Positions 38,234 to 47,829 are shown, counted from the first letter of the stretch. The stretch: 64,000 bases of DNA from Sporomusaceae bacterium FL31 (GCA_003990955.1 BIFV01000007.1:258866-322865), one strand, 5' to 3'. Made by a program: numbers and translations. Notes: a model not told the origin generated them from the sequence alone.

Positions 38234-40828
38234 ATGACTGCCAGCTATACGCCAATGATGGCGCAATATAAGGACATAAAAAGCAAGTACCCAGGAGAAA
38301 TACTATTTTTTCGTCTGGGTGACTTCTATGAAATGTTTTTCGAAGATGCGGAAACAGCATCAAAAGAGCTGGAAATAACGTTAACTTCCCGTGAGGGTGG
38401 ACAAAATATTCGGGTGCCAATGTGCGGCATTCCTTACCATGCTGCTGATAACTATATTGCCAAGTTGATTAATAAAGGGTTTAAAGTGGCAATTTGCGAA
38501 CAAGTAGAAGACCCTAAGCAAAGTAAAGGGATTGTTAGGCGTGAAGTTGTAAAAGTCATTACACCTGGTACCGTCATTTCTGAGGCTTTGTTACCAAATA
38601 AAAATAACAATTACCTGGTAGTGGTACATGAAGAAGATCCCAGCATTGGATTGGCTGTTGTAGATATTTCAACAGGTGAGTGTCTTTGGGCCAATTATAC
38701 TGGTGACAATCGACTGACCGCACTCTGCGATCAGTTATATCGGCTAATGCCGGCTGAACTTGTCATAGCTGGTGATCTGATCAATAGTGATGAATTGCAT
38801 GCATTCATACAGAATCGTATATCACAATGTGCGCTAAGCAACCTCCTTGATTATGACGCTGAAGAAATATCCCATCTGCCAAATCAACATTTTCAACTCA
38901 ATGAACTTGTCGAATATCCTTGTGCACATACTACCTTAAGTATCTTGCTATATTACTTGCACAGAACAATAAAAACAGATTTATCCCATCTTAATACTCT
39001 GACTTATATGAACTCAGCGGATAGTTTAATCCTCGATGCTTCGACTTTACGAAATTTAGAAGTTACCAGAAATATGCGTGATGGGGGAAAAAGGGAGACG
39101 CTCCTTGAAGTACTCGATCATACCAGCACAGCTATGGGTGGTAGATTATTAAAGAAATGGTTAGAGAATCCGCTTATCCAGCCAATTGAAATTTTAGAAC
39201 GTCAGAATGCCTTATCTGAATTATTAGACCACCCCTCTCAGCGCCTGATTGTAAAAAAAGGCTTAGCAGAGGTATACGATTTTGAGCGAATCCTCACTCG
39301 TATAGAGGTAGGAACAGCCAATGCACGCGATCTCATTGCACTAAAAGATTCGTTAAATATAATTCCCACTTTGCAGGAATCTCTTCATGTATTCAGTTCA
39401 CGGCTGTTGAGTAACTTGCTAAAAGAGCTGATCGATCATTCTAATCTTGTTGAACTGATTCATCAATCCATCGTTGATACCCCGCCTCTTTCAGTACGCG
39501 ACGGGGGGCTAATAAAAGCAAACTACAATATTGAGCTAGATGAATTACGCAACATTTCAAAAGATAGTAAGCAGTGGATACAAGACCTAGAAACCTCCGA
39601 GCGAGAAACAACTGGAATTAAATCCTTAAAAGTTGGCTACAACAAAGTTTTTGGCTATTATATTGAAGTGACACACACACATAGTGCATCTGTACCCGGC
39701 CATTATATCCGTAAACAGACTTTGGCAAATGCTGAACGTTATATCACTTCAGAACTGAAGGATTTTGAAACTAAAGTGTTGGGGGCTCAGGAAAAGATTG
39801 TCAGTATTGAGTATCAGTTATTTACTGAAATTCGCGATATTATAAAAACACATACTAAGATCATTCAACATACAGCTCGTCAAATTGCTTTACTAGATAC
39901 TCTTGTTAGCCTGAGTGAGGCAGCGGCTCGTTATAACTATGTAAAACCACAAATAAGAACTGATGGCAGTATTCTTATAAAAGATGGACGACATCCAGTC
40001 GTTGAAAGCCTTCTAAAACGCGAATTATTTGTCCCAAATGATACACTATTGAATCATACAGAAAACGAAATTATGATCATTACCGGTCCAAATATGGCTG
40101 GTAAATCTACCTATATGCGACAAGTGGCTTTATTAGTTTTAATGGCCCAAGTTGGCAGCTTTATTCCTGCCCGCGAGGCGGCAATAACGCCAGTAGATCG
40201 AATTTTTACACGTGTCGGTGCTAGTGACGATTTGTCCACAGGTCAAAGTACTTTTATGGTTGAAATGAATGAAGTAGCACAAATTCTAAAGTACGCTTCC
40301 AATCGCAGCCTTATTATTTTAGATGAAATTGGTCGTGGTACCAGCACATTTGATGGTATGAGTATTGCTCGTGCGGTAATCGAATATATTAAAGAACGGA
40401 TAAAAGCCAAAACTCTTTTTGCAACTCACTACCACGAGTTAACAGAACTGTCGGATCACTTTCCTGGAATTAAAAATTATTCTGTAGCAGTCAAAGAAAG
40501 AGGTAAAGAGGTTGTATTCTTACGACGAATAGTAGCGGGCGGAGCAGATAAAAGTTACGGAATACATGTTGCCCAATTAGCCGGATTACCTAAAAAACTT
40601 ATCGATCGAGCCAATACGATTCTTGATGACCTAGAAAATAAACTGCCGCAAGACACTAAGCAACAAGCAAGTCAGACCGCTGCAGCAACTTCTACTATAT
40701 CTTTATTCGAATCTGCTTTGACGTCCGAATTACTAGCAGTCGATATTATGTCGATTACACCACTTGAAGCTATCAATATTTTGTACCGCTTGCAGAGTGA
40801 GGCTAAAAGGGAGGCTGGCGGATTGTGA
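38234..40828 (+). CDS. mutS: DNA mismatch repair protein MutS
   Basis: An 864-residue mismatch sensor. It starts MTASYTPMMAQYKDIKSKYP with the mismatch-contacting F-x-E in GDFYEMF (residues about 33-39). The ATPase domain has GPNMAGKSTYMRQ, DEIGRGTSTFDG and the FATHYHEL segment. AGAGGAG lies about 8 bases before ATG 38234. The stop codon overlaps the GTG start of mutL (GTGA). Confidence 0.98.
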   Translation: MTASYTPMMAQYKDIKSKYPGEILFFRLGDFYEMFFEDAETASKELEITLTSREGGQNIRVPMCGIPYHAADNYIAKLINKGFKVAICEQVEDPKQSKGIVRREVVKVITPGTVISEALLPNKNNNYLVVVHEEDPSIGLAVVDISTGECLWANYTGDNRLTALCDQLYRLMPAELVIAGDLINSDELHAFIQNRISQCALSNLLDYDAEEISHLPNQHFQLNELVEYPCAHTTLSILLYYLHRTIKTDLSHLNTLTYMNSADSLILDASTLRNLEVTRNMRDGGKRETLLEVLDHTSTAMGGRLLKKWLENPLIQPIEILERQNALSELLDHPSQRLIVKKGLAEVYDFERILTRIEVGTANARDLIALKDSLNIIPTLQESLHVFSSRLLSNLLKELIDHSNLVELIHQSIVDTPPLSVRDGGLIKANYNIELDELRNISKDSKQWIQDLETSERETTGIKSLKVGYNKVFGYYIEVTHTHSASVPGHYIRKQTLANAERYITSELKDFETKVLGAQEKIVSIEYQLFTEIRDIIKTHTKIIQHTARQIALLDTLVSLSEAAARYNYVKPQIRTDGSILIKDGRHPVVESLLKRELFVPNDTLLNHTENEIMIITGPNMAGKSTYMRQVALLVLMAQVGSFIPAREAAITPVDRIFTRVGASDDLSTGQSTFMVEMNEVAQILKYASNRSLIILDEIGRGTSTFDGMSIARAVIEYIKERIKAKTLFATHYHELTELSDHFPGIKNYSVAVKERGKEVVFLRRIVAGGADKSYGIHVAQLAGLPKKLIDRANTILDDLENKLPQDTKQQASQTAAATSTISLFESALTSELLAVDIMSITPLEAINILYRLQSEAKREAGGL

Positions 40829-42642
40829 CCACAATTCATGTACTTGATGAAAATACAGCCAATAAAATTGCTGCAGGCGAAGTAGTTGAAAGGCCTGCGT
40901 CAATAATAAAAGAATTAGTTGAAAATGCAATTGATGCACAAAGTAGTAAAATTGAAGTGGAAATTGGTGAAGGCGGGACAAGCTTTATTCGCGTTACAGA
41001 TGACGGAATTGGGATGAGTTATGAAGATGCTAATTTAGCTATTTTAAGACACGCTACCAGCAAAATAAGAGTAGCTGATGACTTAACCAGTATTGCGACA
41101 TTAGGGTTTAGAGGTGAGGCGCTGCCAACAATTGCCTCAGTAGCAAAGTTCTCACTAACGACACGTTTACACGATCAACACTTCGCTACATTCCTAGAGG
41201 TACACGGCGGAATTACTACCGATGTACGCGAATCTGGTGGTAACGTAGGTACAACCGTTGTCGTGGAAGATTTATTCTATAATACGCCAGCAAGAAAAAA
41301 GTTCCTAAAAAAGCCAGCAGCGGAAAGCGCTCAGATACATAATATTCTAGTGAAATTGGCACTATCTCATCCTGGCATAGCATTTAAGCTAATCAATAAC
41401 AATCGTCTAGTTTTATCCACTCCAGGCAATAATCAATTATCAGATACCTTAGGAAGCTTATACGGAAACGATATTATCAATGACCTTCTGCCTGTTTATT
41501 TTAATGATGAAGATATCGAAATATCGGGGTTTCTTTCTAAACCTACCCTATTAAAGAGTAGCCGCCAATGGCAGACTTACCTGATTAACTCACGAATAGT
41601 CAACAGTCGCATTATTGCCAAAGCATTAGATAATGCCTATCATTCTTTATTGCCTAAGAGCGGTTATCCCTTAGCAGTGCTCAACATTATTCTCCCATTA
41701 AATACAATTGACGTAAATGTTCATCCCCAAAAAAGCGAGGTCAAATTCTCGGATGACAATAGAATTTTCAAATCAGTATTTCGGTCAGTCACCGATACAT
41801 TGAGAACACCGCTATCACCCAGCCAGATTGCTGCAACTGTAACCCCAAAACTACCATTAATGCCATCAGGCTTCACACAGTCAACTTATTTACCACACCA
41901 TAACGATCAATATATAAATACGATATCAAAACAACAACCACTTTTCTTGAAAGAAGAGCCGATCTCAGTATCTACTGCCCAAAGCCTAATTGCCAAAGAA
42001 ATTCCTCTTAATCCATTCAATACTGCCAATATAGCTTCAGGTTATGTTAATGATGAACCAGCAAACACAACTGACTTTATACTTGCTCCGCTTGGTCAAA
42101 TTGATAATTGTTATATTATTGCCTATAATCAGGATGGTATGTTCATTATTGACCAACATGCTGCACATGAACGTATACTTTATGACAGACTCGGAGCATC
42201 AACTGAACGAATTCCTGTTCAGCAATTATTAGTTCCACTATTTATGGAATTTGATGATACAGAATGCAATATGCTCTTGGATAACCAGCCATTATTGCAT
42301 CAGTTAGGCTTTAGCTTAGAATTAGTTGGTCCGAGTACGATGCGGCTATTGGAAGTACCTGCTGATATACCAATTTCTGAAGCCGAGCAAATAATCAAAC
42401 AAATTTTGCAATCAATCCACGAACTGCATCAGCCTACTTCGCAGGAATTACGCCATACTTTTCTGCAAATAACGGCTTGCCGTGCTGCTATCAAAGCAGG
42501 AGATGCACTCAATATGCGGCAAATTCAAGCTCTGATTGGCGAACTTTGCCAAACTACTTTACCATTTACTTGCCCGCACGGCCGACCTTCTATCATTAAA
42601 TTCAGTACTCACGAACTGGCAAAAATGTTTAAAAGAACATGA
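40825..42642 (+). CDS. mutL: DNA mismatch repair endonuclease MutL
   Basis: A 605-residue GHKL ATPase with C-terminal nicking domain. N-terminal motifs: GEVVERPASIIKELVENAID, DDGIGM and TLGFRGEALP. The C-terminal domain keeps DQHAAHERILYD (consensus DQHAxxExxxxE, with the last E replaced by D here), TACRAAIKAGD and CPHGRP, all marks of the endonuclease-type MutL. The interdomain linker is about residues 330-415. GTG start overlapping mutS. Confidence 0.97.
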   Translation: MTTIHVLDENTANKIAAGEVVERPASIIKELVENAIDAQSSKIEVEIGEGGTSFIRVTDDGIGMSYEDANLAILRHATSKIRVADDLTSIATLGFRGEALPTIASVAKFSLTTRLHDQHFATFLEVHGGITTDVRESGGNVGTTVVVEDLFYNTPARKKFLKKPAAESAQIHNILVKLALSHPGIAFKLINNNRLVLSTPGNNQLSDTLGSLYGNDIINDLLPVYFNDEDIEISGFLSKPTLLKSSRQWQTYLINSRIVNSRIIAKALDNAYHSLLPKSGYPLAVLNIILPLNTIDVNVHPQKSEVKFSDDNRIFKSVFRSVTDTLRTPLSPSQIAATVTPKLPLMPSGFTQSTYLPHHNDQYINTISKQQPLFLKEEPISVSTAQSLIAKEIPLNPFNTANIASGYVNDEPANTTDFILAPLGQIDNCYIIAYNQDGMFIIDQHAAHERILYDRLGASTERIPVQQLLVPLFMEFDDTECNMLLDNQPLLHQLGFSLELVGPSTMRLLEVPADIPISEAEQIIKQILQSIHELHQPTSQELRHTFLQITACRAAIKAGDALNMRQIQALIGELCQTTLPFTCPHGRPSIIKFSTHELAKMFKRT

Positions 42643-42670
42643 GGATATGCTTTTTTATAGGTGATTAATC

Positions 42671-43462
42671 ATGAATTGCATAATAACTACAGCAATTAAT
42701 CCAACTATTTCAACCCAAAGTCTTGCTACAGAAATTGCCAGCGAATTAAACACTTGCTATATTGCACGTGAAGGCAGTTCTCTCGAGGCAATAAAAGCGA
42801 ACTATCAGGTTGATGTAATCATTGTAATAACTAAGAATAGTTTAATTGCGCATACGCCTACCGGTGAGTTCTTTTTCCATCTCAGTATGGCTGATTTACG
42901 TATAAAAAATCTCATAAATGGTAAACATGACCATATGGTGAGTGCAATGGGTTTAAAATCTGGGATGTCGGTTTTAGATTGCACCTTAGGTCTTGCTTCT
43001 GATGCAATTGTTGCCAGTTATTTGACCGGAGTTACTGGCAAAGTTGTTGGCTTGGAAGCTTCTCCGATTATTGCATTACTAGCTGCCCATGGTCTCAAGA
43101 ATTACCAGACTGAAACTGAAGAAATTCGGCAGGCATTACATCGCATTACTGTAATCAATACAGATTACTACGATTATCTATGTTCATTACCAGAGAACAG
43201 TTTTGATATCGTTTATTTTGATCCAATGTTTCGACGGCCAATTGATAGCAGCTCAAATATTAAACCACTTCGATTTCTAGCCGATACTCGACCACTTTTA
43301 CTAAATGCAGTGCGTGAAGCTACTCGTGTTGCTAAAAAAAGAGTCGTAATTAAAGAGACCCGCTTTAGCAAAGTATTTGATGAGCTGAACATCAAAAATA
43401 GAATGGGTGGCAAATACAGCAGTATTGAGTATGGAGTTATCTATGCAGGGAGCGAAAAATGA
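42671..43462 (+). CDS. RsmJ-like (DUF548) SAM-dependent methyltransferase
   Basis: A 263-residue class I methyltransferase. The SAM-binding motif VLDCTLGLASDAIVASYL lies near residue 105, VVGLEASPIIA near 130, and the catalytic DIVYFDPMFRRP near 180 resembles the DPMFP motif of the 16S rRNA methyltransferase RsmJ. No strong ribosome binding site is seen (AGGTGAT lies close upstream). It overlaps miaA by 4 bases. The exact target is uncertain. Confidence 0.85.
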   Translation: MNCIITTAINPTISTQSLATEIASELNTCYIAREGSSLEAIKANYQVDVIIVITKNSLIAHTPTGEFFFHLSMADLRIKNLINGKHDHMVSAMGLKSGMSVLDCTLGLASDAIVASYLTGVTGKVVGLEASPIIALLAAHGLKNYQTETEEIRQALHRITVINTDYYDYLCSLPENSFDIVYFDPMFRRPIDSSSNIKPLRFLADTRPLLLNAVREATRVAKKRVVIKETRFSKVFDELNIKNRMGGKYSSIEYGVIYAGSEK

Positions 43463-44397
43463 AGCGATTGATTTCAATAATTGGTCCAACCGCCGTTGGT
43501 AAAACCCAACTTAGTATAGATCTTGCGAAAAAATTAAATACCGAGATCATATCAGGTGACTCAATGCTTGTTTACCGAGGTATGGATATTGGAACAGCCA
43601 AACCCTCACTGAGCGAACGTGATGGAATTCCGCATCACTTAATTGACATTATCGAGCCATATGAAGAGTTTAGTGTAACTAAATTCATTGATTTAGCGAG
43701 TCAGCATATTGCAGATATTAATAAAACTGATAGAATACCAATTCTCGCAGGTGGTACCGGCCTATATGTAAAAGCATTGTTAGAAGGATATCAATTCAAT
43801 CATACTCCGGGAAATGATCACTACCGTCATCATTTAGAGCAGCTTGCAGTACAACATGGAAATGCGTATATTCACGGCTTATTACACAATGTTGACCCGC
43901 TTACTGCCGAACGACTGCATCCAAATGACATCAGGAGGATTATTCGGGCCTTAGAGGTCTATCATCTTGGCGGTGAAAATATTTCACAACAGAAAATGGA
44001 CACCAGTGATCATAGAATCTATGATTCGGTATTAATCGGACTCACAATGGATAGAAAGCACTTGTATCAAAGAATCAATCATAGAGTTGATTTAATGGTT
44101 GCCAATGGATTAGTCGAGGAAGTAACCCAGCTTCTCCATAGCGGAATTCCTGAAGATTGTCAGTCAATGAAGGGAATCGGCTATAAAGAAATAGTAGCCT
44201 ATATCAAAAAGGAGGTTAGTTTGCAATCTGCTATCGATACAATAAAACAATCAACACGACATTTTGCTAAACGTCAAATAACCTGGTATAAGAAAATGAA
44301 TGATATAAACTGGATTGACGTGGATAGCATAGAAGATTACGAGGATTTGTTGGGAATTATTTACAAAAAAATTGCAGGAAAGTTTTGTCTTGAGTAG
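43459..44397 (+). CDS. miaA: tRNA dimethylallyltransferase
   Basis: A 312-residue enzyme that transfers a dimethylallyl group to A37 of tRNA. P-loop GPTAVGKTQLS at the N-terminus, EIISGDSMLVYRGMDIGTAK, LAGGTGLYVKALLEG, and the C-terminal TRHFAKRQITWYKK. Its ATG overlaps the methyltransferase stop. It works before MiaB, and hfq follows as in many Firmicutes. Confidence 0.97.
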   Translation: MKRLISIIGPTAVGKTQLSIDLAKKLNTEIISGDSMLVYRGMDIGTAKPSLSERDGIPHHLIDIIEPYEEFSVTKFIDLASQHIADINKTDRIPILAGGTGLYVKALLEGYQFNHTPGNDHYRHHLEQLAVQHGNAYIHGLLHNVDPLTAERLHPNDIRRIIRALEVYHLGGENISQQKMDTSDHRIYDSVLIGLTMDRKHLYQRINHRVDLMVANGLVEEVTQLLHSGIPEDCQSMKGIGYKEIVAYIKKEVSLQSAIDTIKQSTRHFAKRQITWYKKMNDINWIDVDSIEDYEDLLGIIYKKIAGKFCLE

Positions 44398-44441
44398 AAT
44401 AAAAAGTAAGAGAGAGAAAATATAACCGGAGGGGTTTATTC

Positions 44442-44699
44442 ATGACAACTAAAGTTATCAATTTGCAAGACAGTTTTTTAAATCAAGTGCGCAAAGAAAA
44501 CGTACCTGTAATTATTTACCTTGTCAATGGCTTTCAACTGCGAGGAGCAGTTAAAGGATTTGATAATTTTACCGTAATAATTGAAAATGATGGTAAGCAA
44601 CAATTAGTATATAAGCATGCTATATCGACAATTACCCCCTTCCGTCCATTAACGAATAATTATGAACGAAGAGAAGAAAGTAAGCTAGAAAAGCAATAA
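44442..44699 (+). CDS. hfq: RNA chaperone Hfq
   Basis: An 85-residue Sm-like hexameric RNA chaperone. Sm1 motif [40 protein letters not shown], and Sm2 with YKHAIST. A short charged C-terminal tail ([13 protein letters not shown]) is present. CGGAGGGG precedes the ATG. A strong terminator follows. Confidence 0.98.
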   Translation: MTTKVINLQDSFLNQVRKENVPVIIYLVNGFQLRGAVKGFDNFTVIIENDGKQQLVYKHAISTITPFRPLTNNYERREESKLEKQ

Positions 44700-44736
44700 A
44701 AACTGTCCTAGGGTCACACCTAGGACAGTTTTTATT
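44698..44736 (+). terminator. Intrinsic terminator after hfq
   Basis: AACTGTCCTAGG and CCTAGGACAGTT form a 12-bp stem with a GTCACA loop, flanked by A and T runs. Confidence 0.92.
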
Positions 44737-44853
44737 ATTTCCCTTATTCATTACTAGGTTCAATAAATGAGTATAGCAATCGTATAACAGCGTAAGCCGT
44801 AAAATAGAAGCTATTAATCATTATTTCAGTAAGATTAATGCTCTGAATGAAAC

Positions 44854-44882
44854 TTGAAGTACTGAAAGAGATATGATATCAT
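44854..44882 (+). promoter_or_regulatory. SigA-type promoter of the putative 6S RNA
   Basis: TTGAAG (44854-44859), a 17-base spacer and TATCAT (44877-44882), about 10-15 bases before the putative RNA start. Confidence 0.65.
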
Positions 44883-44896
44883 AAATCACATGAAAC

Positions 44897-45068
44897 AACC
44901 TGAGGGGTGCGTCATCTTCGCAATGTTCAACCTACGCATGAACACAGGGAATTCAATGTTTTTGTAGCTGTCAAGCCTCCTTCGAGAGGACGACAAAAGC
45001 ATAACTAGAATACCCACCTGCTTAGAGAAGCGGGTCTTGAACATTAGAAGAAACGGCACCTCGGGTTT
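44897..45068 (+). ncRNA. ssrS: Probable 6S RNA
   Basis: No open frame explains this stretch. The ends pair: AACCTGAGGGGTGC near 44897 with GGCACCTCGGGTT near 45056. Inside them GTTCAA...GAAC and CTTGAAC elements flank a large internal region, and CCCACCTGCTTAGAGAAGCGGGT forms an arm hairpin. A closing stem, central bubble and terminal arm over about 170-180 bases are the shape of 6S RNA, which binds SigA RNA polymerase. A promoter lies upstream and a long hairpin downstream. Identification is by structure and remembered motifs. Confidence 0.75.
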
Positions 45069-45141
45069 CTATTTAGGTTAACATTCCTTAATATTCATAC
45101 ATATAGTTGCAGTCAATATTGAATCAACGACCATATGTTCA

Positions 45142-45192
45142 GATATATAGTAATAAAGCACTCATTGAATGAGTGCTTTATTACTATATATC
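45142..45192. repeat. Perfect 25-bp palindrome, probably an extended terminator
   Basis: Arms 45142-45166 and 45168-45192 are exact reverse complements around a single base. The core GCACTCATTGAATGAGTGC followed by TTTATTACT can terminate transcription from the 6S-like RNA. The perfect pairing extends through the flanking AT-rich part, which is longer than a terminator needs. Confidence 0.85.
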
Positions 45193-45224
45193 AATGAATC
45201 ATTTACTTACTAGGAGGTATAGCA

Positions 45225-45995
45225 ATGATAGTGGATACACATATTCATACACGTTTCTCGACAGATTCTACAATGACTCTTGATCAAGCATTAGGGCGTG
45301 CTAAAGACCTTGATATTGGTATAACACTTACCGAGCACATGGACCTAGCTTACCCAGAACAGAATGCTTTTATATTTGATGTTGATCATTATTTTGCAAC
45401 ATATGAACCATATCGGAATAGTAAACTAATGCTTGGAATTGAAATTGGTATGAGAGAAGATTGCCTGAGTGAAAACCGCAGCATTGTCAATAACCATTCA
45501 TTCGACTATGTTCTCGGTTCGATTCATGTCATTGATAATATTGATATCTATCAAGATATTTTTTATTTAGAACGAACAAAGCAAGAAGTCTATTCTCAAT
45601 ATTTTAATTCGATGGCAGAATGCCTCAAAACGTACGATTTTATTGATTCGCTTGGACATATTGATTATATTTGCCGATATGCAAAATATAATGATACTGA
45701 GCTTTACTACCGTGAATTCCAGGAGTCGATTGATTCAGTTTTAAAGATTCTCGCGAAACAAGATAAGGCAATTGAAATAAATACCCGACGCCTATCAAAC
45801 AGCACTACAATCGATGCCTTACTGCCAATTTACAAACGTTTTTATGAACTTGGGGGGCGATATGCTACTATAGGCTCTGATGCTCATAAGCCAGCTGACA
45901 TTGGCAGAGATCTAAATGTAGCCGCACAGCTGGCACAATTATGCAATCTTAAATTAGTGTATTTCAATAATCGCTTACCTCAATATATTAAGTGA
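45225..45995 (+). CDS. PHP-domain histidinol-phosphatase-like protein
   Basis: A 256-residue PHP phosphoesterase. Motifs in order: DTHIHTRFSTDS, LTEHMDLAYPE, GIEIGMRED, GSIHVID, LGHIDYICRY, IEINTRR and IGSDAHKPADIG. These are the metal ligands of the HisK-type histidinol phosphatase family. No his genes are nearby, so the substrate may be another phosphoester. AGGAGG lies upstream of the ATG. A terminator follows. Confidence 0.9.
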   Translation: MIVDTHIHTRFSTDSTMTLDQALGRAKDLDIGITLTEHMDLAYPEQNAFIFDVDHYFATYEPYRNSKLMLGIEIGMREDCLSENRSIVNNHSFDYVLGSIHVIDNIDIYQDIFYLERTKQEVYSQYFNSMAECLKTYDFIDSLGHIDYICRYAKYNDTELYYREFQESIDSVLKILAKQDKAIEINTRRLSNSTTIDALLPIYKRFYELGGRYATIGSDAHKPADIGRDLNVAAQLAQLCNLKLVYFNNRLPQYIK

Positions 45996-46000
45996 GAATA

Positions 46001-46036
46001 AACCACGCCTCAAAGTCAAGGCGTGGTTTTATTTTT
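46001..46036 (+). terminator. Intrinsic terminator after the PHP gene
   Basis: AACCACGCCT and AGGCGTGGTT form a 10-bp stem, then TTATTTTTA. Confidence 0.9.
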
Positions 46037-46123
46037 ACTTATTATATTGAATTGCTACTTTATTGGCACCAAATACTACTGTTTGAGTATAATATATATC
46101 ACCATAGTGGTGAGGTGGTAACG

Positions 46124-46789
46124 ATGACATATCTTTGGCCCCAAGATGTTTTATTTGCATTAGAAACAGGAGAAATATCTACAACAGAAGCTTTTAAGGC
46201 GCTTAGAGAAATGGACAGTCTGACCACACCGTCCTTAAATTCAGATTCTACTAATAAGCATCAACGGGTTGAAGAAATACTGCGTGAATTAGATAGCCTA
46301 ATTGGCCTTACAGAAGTGAAAAAATTAGTCAGAGAAATCTATGCATTTATTGAAATACAAAAGCGGCGCGAAAAAGAACGCTTAGCAACAGAGCCATTGG
46401 TATTACATATGATTTTTAAAGGGAATCCTGGTACCGGTAAAACAACTGTAGCTCGAATATTAGGAAAAGTTTTTCGAGAAATTGGAGTATTATCACATGG
46501 GCACCTTATTGAAATTGAAAGAGCTGATTTAGTAGGCGAATATATTGGCCATACTGCACAAAAGACTCGTGAACAGCTGAAAAAGGCTTACGGAGGTATT
46601 TTATTTATCGATGAAGCCTATTCATTAGCACGTGGTGGAGAAAAAGACTTCGGTAAAGAATCCATTGATGTTTTGGTGAAACCGTGTAAGCAAATCATTA
46701 TAAGAAATTATACGAAAGAATATGATTTTATTATAGCTATGATACGATTTATTATTCAAGCATATGTAGTTATCTTCGTCATAGGATGA
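46124..46789 (+). pseudogene. spoVK: Truncated stage V sporulation protein K-like AAA+ ATPase
   Basis: A 221-residue remnant of a SpoVK/CbxX-type AAA+ ATPase of about 300 residues. The N-terminal helix region, Walker A FKGNPGTGKTTVARI and Walker B GGILFIDEAYSLARGGEKDFG are intact. After IDVLVK the sequence diverges (PCKQIIIRNYTKEYDFIIAMI) and stops, so sensor 1, the arginine finger and the lid are missing. No frame restores them. GAGGTGG precedes ATG 46124. The break lies at the junction with the cooC-cooS cassette. hfq-spoVK synteny supports the name. Confidence 0.8.
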
Positions 46790-46872
46790 GCAACGAATCA
46801 CTGAACTACTTAATACTCATAAATATTACTATTACGGGCAAAGTATGGAAACTTTGCAGTTTTTTCGAGATA

Positions 46873-46902
46873 TTGACGTATCTTGTCGCAAAATGATATA
46901 AT
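46873..46902 (+). promoter_or_regulatory. SigA-type promoter upstream of the cooC cassette
   Basis: TTGACG (46873-46878), an 18-base spacer and a perfect TATAAT (46897-46902). It is followed about 40 bases later by a strong terminator hairpin and then cooC. Confidence 0.6.
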
Positions 46903-46942
46903 TATGCCAAATCAAAAACAGATCTAACTGATCAGAGCACTG

Positions 46943-46986
46943 AAGGTTAGAATAAGCCCATCAAGGGCTTATTCTAACCTTTTTTA
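46943..46986 (+). terminator. Strong hairpin terminator between promoter and cooC
   Basis: A perfect 17-bp stem (arms 46943-46959 and 46965-46981) with an ATCAA loop, followed by TTTTTATTTTT. It lies 34 bases before cooC and downstream of a consensus promoter, so it is a candidate attenuator. Confidence 0.9.
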
Positions 46987-47019
46987 TTTTTGAAAAAATA
47001 ATTAGTAAAGAGGTTGAAT

Positions 47020-47829
47020 ATGAAGATAGCAATTGTAGGTAAGGGCGGCGTTGGTAAAACCACGATTAGCGGGTTTTTAGCCAGAGCATTTGCAAAGCGC
47101 CATTATCATGTTCTGGCTGTCGATGCCGACCCAGATGCGAACCTGGCATCAGCTTTACCTCTGGATAAAGTCCAAAGAGAACAAATCATTCCGCTTGCAC
47201 TCCAGAAAGACAAGATTAAATCAATTATTAATCCTGATGATCAATTGCCGCAGGGCTTAATGCTCTTAAATCCAGATGTTAGTGAGTTAGCCGATTCATT
47301 GACCGTGACCTGGGGCGGAGGAAATAAGCTCATTGTTATGGGCTGGCATAAGGGCGGCGGTCAAGGGTGCTACTGTGAAGAGAATGTTGTATTGCAGCAG
47401 TTATTATCCACTGTACTGACAGCAACTCAAGATGTTGTGTTAATTGACAGCGAAGCCGGACTTGAGCATTTGAGTAGGGGAACAATCAGCCCTGCTGATG
47501 CAGTTATTGCTGTTATTGAACCTGGGCTGCGAAGTGTCGAAACAGCTTTTGTCTCACGAAAGTTGTGCAATGAACTGGGAATTGACCATGTATATGTGAT
47601 ACTTAATGGTTATGAAACTCAGGCTGAAATATCGACTGTACAAAATCTGCTGGGCGACTGGAAGCTGTTAGCGGCTTTCCCCCGCAGTCAAGAAATTCGA
47701 AATGCTGACCTAGAAGGACGCGTTCCCAAAGAAGATAACATATTGCTAGGAGTTACGAATAATGTCATAGATACGCTTACAACTGATATTGGAGGAAACT
47801 ATGGAACAACCAAATATAAATCAAATTAG
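47020..47829 (+). CDS. cooC: CooC-type Ni-insertion ATPase for CO dehydrogenase
   Basis: A 269-residue MinD/SIMIBI-class P-loop ATPase. Walker A is GKGGVGKTTISGF, followed by VDADPDANLA. The CYC (CxC) motif in QGCYCEEN, near residue 124, is the metal site of CooC dimers. AAAGAGG lies 6 bases before ATG 47020; the TTG at 47014 is too close. It overlaps the downstream cooS-like gene by 29 bases. Known CooC proteins mature the Ni-Fe C-cluster. Here the partner has an altered C-cluster, so its role is uncertain. Confidence 0.93.
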   Translation: MKIAIVGKGGVGKTTISGFLARAFAKRHYHVLAVDADPDANLASALPLDKVQREQIIPLALQKDKIKSIINPDDQLPQGLMLLNPDVSELADSLTVTWGGGNKLIVMGWHKGGGQGCYCEENVVLQQLLSTVLTATQDVVLIDSEAGLEHLSRGTISPADAVIAVIEPGLRSVETAFVSRKLCNELGIDHVYVILNGYETQAEISTVQNLLGDWKLLAAFPRSQEIRNADLEGRVPKEDNILLGVTNNVIDTLTTDIGGNYGTTKYKSN

